64,000 nucleotides of DNA, from positions 248,001 through 312,000 of the forward strand of contig JASVEC010000033.1 of the NCBI GenBank assembly GCA_030770535.1, given 5' to 3'. The DNA comes from Batkoa obscura. Taxonomy: Eukaryota; Entomophthoromycota; Entomophthoromycetes; Entomophthorales; Batkoaceae. Made by a program: the position numbers and the translations under genes. This document shows, one piece after another, positions 1 to 11,936 of the stretch. Numbering within the stretch: position 1 is the stretch's first letter; each line of letters begins with the position of its first letter. The notes beneath the pieces were generated by a model. That model had not been told where the DNA came from. It ran no database searches and worked only from the letters and a program-made list of their open reading frames with translations.

Positions 1-916
1 AACTGTTACTTTATATTAATAAATCCCTTGCTAGTTTTTAGCTTGACATATATTTCAAAAAAAGCAAAACAAATAAGATAAATACATATTTAAATAAAAC
101 TTTATTAATTTGCAAAAATTGAGTTATATTCATTCGAGTATTTTTCTAAATCATTGTTAGATCCAACACTTTGAATAATTATATATATTTATAATGAGTT
201 AAAACACACTCAAGAAAAACATTTGAATTGTAATTATAATTATTATCGAATTCTACAATATTTAAATTTTTATATAATATACGTTTCTTTGCTTACAAAT
301 AATGGATTGCTAATAAAATTATAATATTGTACTTTTAAGCTATATAGATTTAGACACAAAGTATGTAAAAATTATAAAACTCAATTTTCAAAGTGCAAAG
401 ACAAACCTTTAATGCTATTATATCGTTACGCTTTTTGGGATAGATATCACTAATTAAAAAAAAGGAAATATTATACATGAATAACTAAATAAGTGAGTAT
501 TAACATATTTAATATAGAATGAATAAATTTAGATGTAAATTTAATACAATAGTCTAAACTTAGTTGATTTAATTTTGGAAATAATTCATTATTATCACTA
601 CTTTAAAATCAAATTGTTTATTTAATATAAAATTAAGTTGAAAATAACTTAATTTGAGTGTTTTTAAATTTCTAAATTATTTATTTTCAAAATAAACTAG
701 TAAATTTAAATCTATTTTTAATAGCATTTTTTCAAAAACTTTAATATCTGAGTTAATCTATATTATAAAAAAAAGTATAAAAAACATACTTAACTATAAT
801 AAATAACGTCATCTTATCGAGTTAAATTTAATAGGATTATTTTACAAAAATCCCATATTATTTTTTCAATTAAAAAAGGCCAAGTTAATTAATTTAATTA
901 TATTTTAAAATAAACA

Positions 917-1020
917 TTAGGGGATGTATTTTTGTGTTTAAGAATTTTGCTAACAATTTTTTACTTAAATAACGCTTAAAAGATGGAAAAAATAATGAAG
1001 CCAAAAAAAACATCACCATT
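917..1020 (+). mobile_element. MITE copy 1 (TGGGGATGT family)
   Basis: Carries the family core AATAACGCTTAAAAGATGG and the tail AATGAAGCC. The left end is worn (ATTAGGGGATG) and the right end reads ACCATT. First of three direct copies within 565 bp. Confidence 0.8.
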
Positions 1021-1090
1021 AATACTACTCAGTTATGCTTTTTATTTTGATTTGATTATTAAATTATTAGAAAGAATTTCTTATTTATTG

Positions 1091-1197
1091 ATATGGGGAT
1101 GTATTTTTGTGTTTAAGAATTTTACTGACAATCTTTCTACTCAAATAGTACTTAAAAGACGGAAAAAATAATGAAGCCAAAAAAAACACTCCCATAT
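1091..1197 (+). mobile_element. MITE copy 2
   Basis: Near-consensus copy with ATATGGGGATGT at the left and CTCCCATAT at the right. The terminal inverted repeats are flanked by TA on both sides. A 62-codon open frame spanning 983-1171 is made mostly of copies 1 and 2 and is not a gene. Confidence 0.9.
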
Positions 1198-1377
1198 GTT
1201 TGCTCTTAAAAAACTATCAATTACTATTTTTAAAATAGATTTTGTTTTATTTTATTATTTTTATTAAACTATAATAATTTATTGAAGTATTATATACCGA
1301 TAAAAAAGTTAGTTATTTTATAATAATTTAATAATTAACTAAAAAAATTACCATGGAATTATTTATATAAGAAAATT

Positions 1378-1481
1378 ATATGAAGATGTATTTTGTATTT
1401 AACAATCTTATTAACAATTTTTCCATTCAAATGGCGTTTAAAAGATGGAAAAAATAATGAAGCCAAAAAAGCACCTCATAT
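1378..1481 (+). mobile_element. MITE copy 3
   Basis: Has ATATGAAGATGT at the left and CACCTCATAT at the right, with the internal block GGCGTTTAAAAGATGG. The ends have diverged by a few bases from the family consensus. Confidence 0.85.
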
Positions 1482-3475
1482 TATCATCAAGATTTTTCAA
1501 TACTAGGAATAATTTTAATTATTAGCATTTTAACAAAGCTAAAAAAAGTTCTTTTTATTCAAAAGAGCAAATTGCTTATAATATAAAAAATAAAATATTT
1601 ATTATATTTCCAGGAATGAAAACACTTAAGCTCTATTGCTTTTTCATTATTAAAAAGACTCTTTATTAATTGAAAGTCTGTTAAAAATACAAATATTCGA
1701 ATACAACTCTTTGAGTTTAAATATGAAATATATAACAATGATTTTTATATTTAATAGATATCTTATTGCCCTGATCTAAAGCCTAAAGTACCAATTTTTA
1801 TTCTCAAATAAGTGTGGACTTAAACTTAAGTAGTTGTAAGCTTACCTCATATTCAAAAAATATTTAGGCTAATTCAACATTAAACTAAAGCCACAAAAGA
1901 TATTTTTGGCTTTTTTTCACCTCTGATTAAATCAAAAAATTTACTTAATTTTCCCGTTTTAACTGCTATTTTTTGAATAATAATTCAGTATAAAAATAAA
2001 CATCAACCCAAATTTAGTTTAGGGTGGTTTTGGTTTTACCTTCAACCAATAAAATGGACAGAAGTTGTATACCTGATTTACTGAAATAAGCAAAAGATGT
2101 GGGTGTCAAAAAGATAACAAATTTTATCTGTCCAGATTTGATCACAGCTTTATCTATTAATAAATTTGTATTTAAATGCTAAACAATGGCAATAAATAAA
2201 ATTTCAAAAGCCTATCTAATCTTTATATTCTATTAGTGTCATAACAATCAAAGCCTTGTGATCGCATATCCTAATTTATTGTCTCTGGCATCTTCAATAT
2301 CAATTACTATCTAAAAGTAATCGATTTACATTAAAAATCGAATTGAAGTTATCGTTTCTATTTATTGTTTACCATAATACTTATTTAGGGGGCAATTAAA
2401 ACAGTTCTTTATCAAATTTATTAGTAGAACGGTGCTTTATATTTTTAATTAACTGCTTATCAATGTGTTGTAATTGACCATTTTAGTCTTTTGAGCTTAG
2501 TTTTATATTAAATTAAAGTTGATAAGAATAAATTTAATTTACAAACTGATATTGTAAAAATAAGATATTAAAATATTATATTTTTATTCTATTTTTATTC
2601 TATTTTTATGATAACTATGAGAGTTTCGAAAGACCCTAATAAGTTCTAATTTTATTGAAGACGTTTAAAAAAGATCAAAAATAGTTAGATTTTAAGAATT
2701 TTCATTTTAATTAAACTTTCCGTCACTTTAAAAATTGTTGTTTTGTTAAGCTATTTTATCCCCTTCCACTATATCATTGTTCTTGGGCTTAAATTGAAGT
2801 GAGAATTTAACTTTAACTGTTATTTTTTTAGATAAAAGTTATACAAATGAATTCAAATTAAGCCTAGTAAATTTTAATAATAATTAAATAATAATTTCAT
2901 ATTATTAGGAAATTTTAACTTCAAGTTTGACTAATATTTCTTTGCGTTATTGAAAAGGAGATTTTACTTAAGGAATCACTATTATCTAATTGAAGGACTT
3001 TATTTCCACTTCATAAAAAAACCCAAGCACCAAGCTCGCAGTATTCAAAAAAGAGTGAAGTGACATAGCATGAAGGTTAGTAAACAAATAATTACCTCTA
3101 TTAATAAAAGAATACATAAATATAATAATAAAACACCCATTTATCTTTATTATCAACATATTTTTAGATAAATTTGATAAGCTTAACTTCAATTTCTAGT
3201 ATTGATTTCCTTGATGAACTTCATGCTTTAAGCCTAAGCTTTCTATTAATTAAACTGTGCTTAAAATAACTTTTAAACATGTAAAATATAGAATGATAAC
3301 AGATTTTAAATTTAATTAAATGGCACCATAAATTAAAATCTTATCAAATAAATAAATAATATTCTAAATTAAATATATATTAATATAAAATAAATTTTAT
3401 ATTTTATTACATAGCACAACTTAATTGGAGAAGATAAATAAATGTTTTGAATCAACAAAATAGCAAAATAAAGAA

Positions 3476-4306
3476 TTAAAATAATAAATTTCTAGCCCAG
3501 CAAACCACTTCATAAGTAGTGGTTACCGCTTGTACACATCTTTGTATTAAATCTGGGTCCCCATTCATTTCCTTGGGATATATCCTTGAGGCTTGAGATG
3601 CTTTATATGAAAGAAAAGAATCGAGTTCATCATCTTCATTGAATAAAGAAGTATCAACTTGTTTTAATATTATTAAATCTTCTTCTTCATTCTTTATAAT
3701 CGTAGGTTCCATTTTTTTTACCATTCTTAAATCTTTTTGATTATCTGTTATAATAAATTGTTCTACTCTATGATTAAATCTTAACTTCGTTTTCTTTTTT
3801 GGTTTCTCTTTGAATAGGTCAGTATTTAGAGGCGTTAATTTCTTTAAAGCTGGTTTTAATTGAGTAGGTATAGCATTAACAAAGGAAGGTGATTTTGAAA
3901 CTGGTGCACTTGATGTTAAACTTGGGTTTTTGTTCTTAAGTAATGGTCCATACAACCAAGTGATATCATTTTCTTTATACCAATTTAATTTCTCTGGATT
4001 AAGGGTTGGTATATTTTTACGTTGTTTAGCCCATATCCTCCAAGATGCATTCTCTAATCTTGAACAATTTAAACTGGTATCACTATGTCTAGATACTGCT
4101 TTCCATGATAAAGCTAAATCTTCAAATTCCCACTGATGAGTGAGATAATCGACACATTGGGATGGGACAGGTGCTCTTTCGAATGGATCATCGATATCTG
4201 TTGTTGGTGAAGTTATTTCCCATCCACAATTTGTAGGGACACAAGGCGGTAGATGGTGTCCTTTAAATAAGTTTGAATTATTTGGTGGAGTGCTTGATAA
4301 AAGCAT
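3476..4306 (-). CDS. Reg1/Reg2-like regulatory subunit of type 1 protein phosphatase
   Basis: Single-exon gene for 276 residues. Residues ~50-122 match the DUF1752-type domain of fungal Reg1/Reg2 proteins: DYLTHQWEFEDLALSW, then RLENASWRIWAK, then LNWYKENDITWLYGPL. Residues 171-185 (KKTKLRFNHRVEQFI) match the conserved Reg1 segment that carries the RVxF-type docking motif for the PP1 catalytic subunit Glc7 (here KLRF, 174-177). In yeast, Reg1-Glc7 dephosphorylates Snf1 and maintains glucose repression; a similar role is inferred here. The protein is short compared with yeast Reg1 (about 1000 residues), closer to Reg2, and ends in an acidic-to-neutral tail without recognisable domains. The start is the first ATG of the frame, directly before an AT-rich leader. 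Confidence 0.75.
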   Translation of the reverse strand: MLLSSTPPNNSNLFKGHHLPPCVPTNCGWEITSPTTDIDDPFERAPVPSQCVDYLTHQWEFEDLALSWKAVSRHSDTSLNCSRLENASWRIWAKQRKNIPTLNPEKLNWYKENDITWLYGPLLKNKNPSLTSSAPVSKSPSFVNAIPTQLKPALKKLTPLNTDLFKEKPKKKTKLRFNHRVEQFIITDNQKDLRMVKKMEPTIIKNEEEDLIILKQVDTSLFNEDDELDSFLSYKASQASRIYPKEMNGDPDLIQRCVQAVTTTYEVVCWARNLLF

Positions 4307-4639
4307 ATTGAATTATAATACAAGAAGTAAAAATATATTTTTTAAAATTAATATCAACATGGAATATTTTTCCACCTATTTATATACAGCTATTTGTGGT
4401 AAGAGATAAGAATTAAGTTAGTGCATTAAATCAAGTTAAGTTGCTAGATTTATATAGCTATTTTTAAAGCATCCCTTTTTCTCATGCTTAAAATGGGCAA
4501 AAAGATTCAAGTTCGATGGTTTAAACTAGATAAGAAATTATTAATCTCATCAAATTCATTAAGTTTGTGTATAATGATTGGTAAATAGAACTTATCTAAC
4601 CAATTATATATCTTTATTAATTTACTTGATATAAATATT

Positions 4640-4854
4640 CTCACCCCTTAATACAAAAGACTATTTGAGATTATTAAATTATTGCTCTTGACCTGTTAGC
4701 AGGTATTGAACTGTAAGTTTTAATTAGTTCCTATTGGGTGAGCTTAATTTAAGACCAATAATATCATTTGAAGCTATCATTGTTTCATTTTTACTTGTAT
4801 GTGACCAATAGTATTAATAAAATTTACTTCAATATTATCAAAATAAGGGGTGAG
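4640..4854. repeat. Possible element with 11-bp terminal inverted repeats
   Basis: CTCACCCCTTA at 4640-4650 is matched by its exact reverse complement TAAGGGGTGAG at 4844-4854. A G/C-containing 11-mer inverted 200 bp apart is unusual in sequence this AT-rich. No second copy was seen in the window, so a mobile origin is only a guess. Confidence 0.3.
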
Positions 4855-6101
4855 TAGAAAAAGTTCAACATTGTAGTTAAGGTGCATACTGGCTTGCTTA
4901 AATTTTATAAATTAAACAAGATTATCAAGAGAAATACGACAATTGCTATTTCATTAGTTGAAAATTTGTTAAAAAAAACTAATAAAACCTAGAATTATAA
5001 TATACAAAATAAGTTGTTAGTTATCTCACTTCCTTTTTTTAAAGATAAAGTGATCAACTTAACAAAAATAATTGGGGTTTCAACTTTCTTTAGCATGATT
5101 AGCTCATGATAACTTTTTTGTCAAGTTGTTTTAAAAGCCTTTACAGTTAGAGGGGAATTTTCCCACGGTTTAACACATGATTTAATCCAAATTGGGATCT
5201 AGACACTTCTAATTGGTTTATTATATTGATCCCTTTTTATTCTTTTTAACTAGAATTTCATTGTTTTATCATATAAATTATCATTTAATGATATAAACCA
5301 AAATTAAAATAAAATCATACTACTAAGATTAATAAAAAACTATTGAATTTATTATTATTATATTATTTAGAATGTTATATTAATTTAACCTATCTAAAAT
5401 GACATTAACAATAAGCTGTAAATTAATTTTAGTACTATTTTATATTTAATCATTAATTCTAATTAAAAAAATTCTAAATGTAACAATCAATTAAAACATT
5501 ATAATCATTGTTTAACATCAAAATAGAATCCAGCTGAAAAAATCAAGTTTCATGTCATATAAAATACATTGTGTGATAAAATCAATAATGCTAGCAATCT
5601 AATGATATTACATAATTTAGTTTTTAAATTTATTAAGATTTCAACACTTTTATACATTTCATAATATGCTTTAAAACTATCATTATGAAAATAATTTTAC
5701 TGTTATAAATGATATTATATATATTAATGCAGTATAGTGATGAGTAATAGCAAAGACTAGTTTTATAGGATCTTATTATTTTAATACATTTATATGATAA
5801 ATTTTACACACTTTATTTAATGTGTTCTTATTTTCAAGATAATTAATATGGAATTGATGATTTATCTTTAATAAATGTTATTCATTTAGTTGTAGCAAAG
5901 CACTATAATATTTTAAAAGCTAAAATGATATAATAGGTGGGAAAAATAATCAATGTTAATAGGTTACTTAGAATACAGTGAAGATAAAATCTTTAATTTT
6001 ATCGTTGTTTTATAATAAGGATTTAAAAAGCAGATACTGTTGATTAAAATCAATATTTTAATTTTTCAATTTCTGTGTATTTAAGACTGAAATTAGATTA
6101 G

Positions 6102-6204
6102 ATATGGGGATGTTTTTTTGATTTCATTACTTTCCCTTTTTAAGCACTATTTGAGCAGAAAAATTGTTAGTAAAATTCTTAAATATAAAAATACATCCCC
6201 ATAT
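6102..6204 (-). mobile_element. MITE copy 4 (reverse)
   Basis: Reverse-orientation copy with ATATGGGGATG and ACATCCCCATAT at its ends, TA on both sides, and the internal block TTTTAAGCACTATTTGAG. Confidence 0.9.
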
Positions 6205-6532
6205 ATTAGATAAAATTAAGATTTATTTTTAATATATTTTTATTGAAAGTTATGATAATTTTTTAAATAATCCCTAGATCAATTAAATATTTAAAAATAT
6301 AATTACATTTCACATTAACTCTCTAGATTTGTTTTACTTTCCAAACAAAGAAACTCTATTCCATTTTTCTATGAATGCTTCTTGCTACAAATATCACTTT
6401 ACTTTAAGATTATAGTTCTGGACTTGGTTTTACCTCTTGCTTTTATTTCTCCAGTTATTACTGAGATTTGTTAATTTTATGATGTGGCTATTAAACTTTA
6501 CCCTTCCGCAACAGACTCTCTTCAACTATAAC

Positions 6533-6640
6533 ATATGGAGATGTATTTTTTGTATTTAAGAATTTTACTAACAATTTTTTCACTCAAATAGCGCTTAAAA
6601 GATGGAAAAAGTAATGAAGCCAAGAAAAGCACTCCCATAT
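6533..6640 (+). mobile_element. MITE copy 5
   Basis: Forward copy from ATATGGAGATGT to CACTCCCATAT with an intact AATAGCGCTTAAAAGATGG core and flanking TA. Confidence 0.9.
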
Positions 6641-7654
6641 TGTATATTATTTATCAGAGCATTCTACGCCCATAAATCGTTCATCATCGCTTTAATTGTT
6701 TTAACTATTCTTTTTCTGGACTTGAAAACTTATTATTAAGCTGTCTTCTTTTTTAGTTTTATTATAAAACTTGCTTTTCTTGGCTAAACTCCTCTCTCCC
6801 ACCAATTCTTTTAATTGGAATTTATTATCATAAAGATACGGAAAATAGTTATGCCTTGGGTTAAATTTTATTCCCATATATCAAAATTAAAAAAGTAGGG
6901 TTATTAATTGCAATATTAACTTTAAAGAGGGCTTTAGTTACTTAGCTTTTCTCTATTTATAAGTTGGTAGAATTAAAAAAAGAGAAGAGAAATATATTTA
7001 TCAAATAAAGTTTCTATCTAAAAAGGTAAATATTAATATAGGTCAAGATGCCATCAGACTAGCAGCTAACGAGCTAATATTTTTACTTTTGTAGGATTTG
7101 ATAATCGAAATAATAATTAGGGACAAGAAGGAGTTAAAGTAGGTTTCTTTTGTAATAATGGCATAAAGTTTCTCTATAATATTTCCAGAAGGATTTGAGG
7201 GAGGAGGATTTTTATAATATTAATATACAAGTGTTTTTTTACTTTATTCTGTTTTACTCAATAAGTGATGAATGTTTAGTTCTTAATCATTTTTAGAAGA
7301 TTATTAAATGTATAGATTTACGTATTGTATTTAACTCATAAATTTAAGTAAAAGAAAAATATATTCACTAAATATAAGACTATACCAAAATACTGCACCT
7401 TTCAAATACTTAGTAACTATCATATAGACAAGTTTTATCAATAGGATTTTAAATTATAAATTTCAATATAAAAATAAAATAAAATATTCCTCACTTAATA
7501 AACTAAAACAACTACCATTTCAAAAGATAAAAATATGCAATAAGCCCAAATTCTATTCAATGGTAAAGGGTAGATTATGTGACTAAAAAATAAAATATAT
7601 CAAATTTATAAGCTCGTATATTAAATTAACATTGACATTTTTATCTTCCTCTTT

Positions 7655-7999
7655 TTAGATATAAACGTGTACCACGCCATAAAACAGTGTCCAAAATAAA
7701 ACATGGGAAAGTAATCCACCAAGTACTCCATGCCACATCATCGCTGTCATTGGAGAAACAAATAAATCCTCAAGTCTCTGTTTTGTAGGTAATACTTTTA
7801 ATACATAAATCAACATGGACATCACAATGGAACATATTAAATAAAATAAAAAACCAGAATAGCCTTTGAGTCCGAGTATACCACTGATAGCTCCAGAAAA
7901 CATAGATAAGCAACTACGGAGAAAATCAACTGTTTCCAGATTTTGTTGCATATATAACTGATCATATTTTTCCAGAGTAGGGTCAAGTTTAGGATCCAT
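7655..7999 (-). CDS. EMC6: ER membrane protein complex subunit 6 (EMC6)
   Basis: Single exon, 114 residues, matching the usual EMC6 length (~110). The soluble N-terminus is followed by three hydrophobic segments. Diagnostic family stretches are FLRSCLSMFSGAISGILGL (residues ~27-45), then GFLFYLICSIVMSMLIY, and the C-terminal HVLFWTLFYGVVHVY. EMC6 is a core membrane subunit of the EMC, which inserts tail-anchored and multipass proteins into the ER membrane. The stop lies near a long AT-rich trailer. The upstream neighbour TYW1 is on the same strand 266 bp away, with a simple repeat between them. Identification is firm from sequence pattern. Confidence 0.92.
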   Translation of the reverse strand: MDPKLDPTLEKYDQLYMQQNLETVDFLRSCLSMFSGAISGILGLKGYSGFLFYLICSIVMSMLIYVLKVLPTKQRLEDLFVSPMTAMMWHGVLGGLLSHVLFWTLFYGVVHVYI

Positions 8000-8148
8000 T
8001 TTTTTTAAGTTTTATAAAAAGATAAAATTTTTAGATTTTCAAAAGTTGAGTTTTTGAATTTCAAAAGCTGGAAATTTTTTAGGATTCTATTCTCTATTAA
8101 AAATTTAAATAAATACATGTCAAAGTATATTAAATACATTGAACTACT

Positions 8149-8187
8149 AAATAAATAAATAAATAGATAAATAAATAAATAATAATA
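8149..8187. repeat. (AAAT)n microsatellite
   Basis: About nine AAAT/AGAT units between EMC6 and TYW1. This explains an open minus frame there that is not a gene. Confidence 0.8.
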
Positions 8188-8265
8188 AAACCTCAATTTG
8201 CATATAAAAAATATTTATTACAAATAAAATCTATCAATAGTAACCCTAAATCAATCTCAATCTTT

Positions 8266-10389
8266 TTAATTCTTCTTCTTTCTATAATGTCTAGTATCGG
8301 TAGGAGCAAACCCTTGTTCATCTGATCCAAATAGAGCCCAATCCGGTGTTTTAGCACAATAGTCTAAAGAAGTAAAAGGTTTACCCTCTTCCACCAATTG
8401 ATGGAATTTGTCATAATCAATCCAAGTGTACCAACCATCTTCTCTCTTGAACTTTTTATTGGTCATTAAAATAGATACAGAATGAGCATGTTCACACGAA
8501 ATATCGTAGATATTGTCTTCACCTAATTCTTTTTGAATTTGTTCTACAAAATGAATTACTTCATTATGATAAGGTACATTTTCCATAGTTAAGCCAGAGG
8601 TGGCACCAAAACCACAAAAAGTAACTCCTTTAATTTCAATAAAATCTGGTTTACCACGTAAAATCAATTCCGCATAATTCTTAATTTCTTCAGTATTATA
8701 TGATTTAACTAAAGTTAATCGATAAACAGTACGTTGACCTTTACGACTCAATGCATCTAAAGAATCTAAAAAGCGTTCCCAGAAATCACGGAATAATGGT
8801 CGGTCCACCTTTTTTAAACTTTCTTTAGTAGCTGCATCCACACTAACATATAATTGAGTCACTGGAACTAATTCAGCAATTTTATCTGGGAACTGAGCAT
8901 TAGTCACCAAGAAACTGGATATTTTTTTAGAATGTAATAAAGAAACAAATTCGTTAATATGTGGATACATAATAGGTTCACCAACAAGAGATAAAGCACA
9001 ATGTTTAATTTGAAATGCCTCTTCAAATCTTTCAGGTAAAACACCAGGTACACCTCGCATTTGTTTGATCATTTGATAATGATTTTGCATAGCACCATCT
9101 AAAATAAACTTAGGATCATCTAAATTCCATCGCCATTCAGTACCTACTGGGTTAGTATGATGTCTCCAACAGAAAACACACTTATTAGCACAAGCTAAAC
9201 TAGGGGTAGTTTCCATACAAAGATGACTTTTAATTCCATAAAAAGCATGTTTATAACAATAACCTCGACCACGTAAAGCTGCTTTTGTCCATCGACACAT
9301 TTTTACACCAGAATGAGTACCAACAATTTTATAACCTTGTTTCGTTAATGATTTATGCAACATTGGATTAACCATATCTCTTAACGGTCTTGGTTTGACT
9401 TCTTCCTCGCCATTAGAGCCTATATTCCGTTTTGGGTTACCACTTTGATTTAATAACATATCATCATCTTCTTGACGTTCTTTTTTAGCCTTAGAAATAT
9501 TTTTTGCGATTTTACCAATATCTTCTAAATCAACCATTTCATCTTCAGATAATTCAACTGAATTATTACTATCATCATCTGAAGTAACATAATTTTCAAT
9601 ATCAATTTCAATATCTTGTTCGGTAGCTAATAAAGCGGGACGTAATTTCGATAACCATTCATTAAAACTTTTTTCTTGATCTAATTGTTTATCACCTTGG
9701 CCAATATAATAAATTCGATTAGCTCCCAAAGCTTTTAAACATTTATCTAAATGCAAAGCAGTTTGGTTAAATTCATTACTGTAAGCCGAATCTCCAAGTC
9801 CAAATATTATATATTTTAAATGATGTAAACTTCCTTTTCCTACTCGCCAATCATGTTTCGCTTCTTCTAACCATTTTAAAAACCAATCATAGGGAGCTTC
9901 GACATTGTAACTAGATAAGATAAATGCAACAGTACACTTTTCATCTACAAGGTTCTCCGGATCATAATCAACGATGTCCAAGGTCTTTGGATTAAATTCA
10001 GTTAGGTCCTTCTCCGCTTTTTCGGCAAATTTTTTAGCTGTTCCTGTCATACCACTGTAAACAATTTTAATATTATCTTTCTAATGTTTATTTATTTATT
10101 AGTTTACTAAAAATAAAAATAAAAATATTTAAACCTTTACCTTACAACAAACGCCCCCTGTAGAACAACCATTGTTATTACATGATTTTTCTTCTTCTTT
10201 TTCAATAACTGTCTCGTTTGATTTTACTTTTTCTTTTTTAATGGATTTATTTTCTTTTTTATTTTCTTTTTTAAAATAATTGGTCAATAAAAGAGAGCGA
10301 TGTAACACATAAGATGTAATTATAATAGCCCCAGTAGCTAACAATATATTTCTTGGATCAAAACCAAATAAATTGGATTCAAGTCCCAT
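8266..10389 (-). CDS. TYW1: TYW1, tRNA 4-demethylwyosine synthase
   Basis: Two exons: 10389-10141 and 10080-8266, with a 60-nt intron (donor GTAAAG, acceptor ATTAG), giving 687 residues. TYW1 is the radical-SAM enzyme that condenses N1-methylguanosine-37 of tRNA-Phe with pyruvate in wybutosine synthesis. Exon 1 encodes a hydrophobic N-terminal anchor (ILLATGAIIITSYVLH), a Lys-rich linker and a Cys-containing stretch (CNNNGCSTGGVCC). Exon 2 begins with the flavodoxin-like FMN domain (KIVYSGMTGTAKKFAE, ~residues 88-230), then an acidic linker. The radical-SAM core follows with the cluster motif CANKCVFC (Cys380, 384, 387), and HHTNPVGTEWRW just after it is typical of TYW1. The frame joins cleanly across the intron (CCK-KDNIKIVYSG). 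Membrane anchoring at the ER is inferred from the N-terminal segment, as in the yeast protein. Confidence 0.93.
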
Positions 10390-11936
10390 TTTTAAATATT
10401 TCTTTTGAGTAAAAAAAATAAAATCAAACTCAAAGTTTGAATCTTTGGTTTTAGAGCTCGAGGTTTTAGTTAAGATTATCAGCAGCCAATGAAATCCAGG
10501 TTAATTGCTAGCTTTTTTTGAGACAATTTTTCCAAATTAAGTAGGTTGGATTTAACTTAATGTCCCATAAACACTTACGTGGCAAATCTTTAAAATATCA
10601 AAAAGCAAAAAACTAGTACTAACACAAGATCCAGGTACTAATTTTTCTAATCTTTCAATCTTTTAATAATCCTATCATCTTTATTTTTCTGCTAACACTT
10701 TCTCAGTAAACGTTTTTTCTCAATTATGTTTTATTCCCTTGACAATTTATTGGGGTTGACCTTATTCTATTTGAAGTAAAAGCCATTGTTGAAAAGTTTA
10801 AAAAAAAAAAGCTATCAATTCTAAGCCTTTCATTTAAGTAAATTGGAAATTTGATAATAAACAGCTTATATTTCTGTAAGATAATATATTGATATTTATT
10901 GAAGAAAATTCAATTATAACAATACATAGTCTTGTTAGAACTAACACATTCATTTTTATTTACTCTTATCTCAAAAACTCATAAAATTACAAACAAAAAG
11001 TCAAATCAATATTACTATAAACATGCTTATCAACGATCGCTCTACTAAAATATAATCATCTAACACATTTCCTCAAGATAAACCCAGTACTATTATCACT
11101 ACTATAAATAATAAATCTAAATCACTCCTAGAGAACGAAATATATTACAATCTTATATTTATGGAGCACTATTTGATTTAACTACTTTAGATTTGACTTC
11201 TCCCATGTTATTTAAAAATCAAACCATTACTACCTCAGAAGAAATGTATTTAATTATTAGTCATTTTGGTCTAAAATATAATTGTTAACTAATATGATTG
11301 ATAAGCATCATATTGAATTAAGGTTTCCTGATGAAAATAATTAAAAAGGAGTTGTAATTGAGAAATTGGAAGTTCCAACTAGTAAAATGAAGTTTTATTT
11401 ATCAGAAGATAATTAACTAGTATTATTTATATGATTATTCATTCTTAAATGAAGTAACTCATACTATTTTTATCAGTTATTAGTAACTTTGTATCGACGA
11501 ATCTCTTTTATTTTTTGTTAGGTTAAAAGTGGGCTTAAAAAAGTGACTGTAAATATAAATATAATTTTTTCGAAGAAAAATTGGATTGAGAAACAGTTAT
11601 TAACAAATTTTTAAATTTTGTAAATGTTTATAAAAATAATAAAGTGTAATACTGTGATAAGAAAAAATATTATTTGTTAAGTAGAAAAATATAGCATAAT
11701 ATATCAAAAATTATTTATTTTACAGGTGTAAAATTCCACCTCTTTTATTCGAAATTATCATTATAAAATCAACTTGATAAAAATAGCCATAATTACAATA
11801 ACGTTAAAAGTGAAACGATATGGATTGAATAAAAATCCCATAAAATTTTAAATCTGAGATTCAAAATTCTATCAAAAAATACTTCAAACAAAACTCAAAT
11901 AGCCATCTGTTATAAAAAGTCTATTCAACTTCAACA
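10390..11936. other. Divergent intergenic region between TYW1 and RRP9
   Basis: This 1.5-kb spacer separates two divergently transcribed genes. It holds no intact gene. A decayed coding stretch is listed separately at 11110-11416. The rest is AT-rich and should contain both promoters, but I see no clear motif. Confidence 0.4.
11110..11416 (+). pseudogene. Decayed coding fragment, unrecognised
   Basis: Two adjacent stretches read like protein. The first runs from about 11114 to a stop near 11287 and includes ILQSYIYGALFDLTTLDL and SEEMYLIISHFGLKYN. The second, 11294-11416, includes MIDKHHIELRFPDEN, a stop, then VVIEKLEVPTSKMKFYLSED. Amino-acid texture is better than in the surrounding spacer, but the frame is interrupted. 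I do not recognise the family. It could equally be an exon of a gene whose other parts I cannot see. Confidence 0.22.

Larger units (their letters stand above)
1..3475. other. Gene-poor AT-rich region with three MITEs
   Basis: Very AT-rich sequence with stop codons in all frames. I see no gene here apart from three direct MITE copies between 917 and 1481. A 68-codon open frame on the minus strand at 2986-3192 contains a hydrophobic stretch but resembles nothing I know and has no convincing splice context. An 11-bp unit (TTTTTATTCTA) is repeated about three times near 2580-2610. Confidence 0.5.
4307..7654. other. 3.3-kb intergenic region
   Basis: No convincing gene. It holds two MITEs (6102-6204, 6533-6640) and a possible older element with inverted ends at 4640-4854. 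Around 7048-7105 (+) a short open stretch, IGQDAIRLAANELIFLLL, followed after a stop by a basic stretch, looks like a coding remnant of a small helical protein. I cannot identify it. Confidence 0.45.

Noticed and set aside
983-1171. 62-codon plus-strand ORF
   Set aside because: Built from MITE copies 1 and 2 and the spacer between them.
10129-10389. Independent 86-residue protein upstream of TYW1
   Set aside because: It is the first exon of TYW1: the donor GTAAAG at 10140 precedes its apparent stop and joins in frame.
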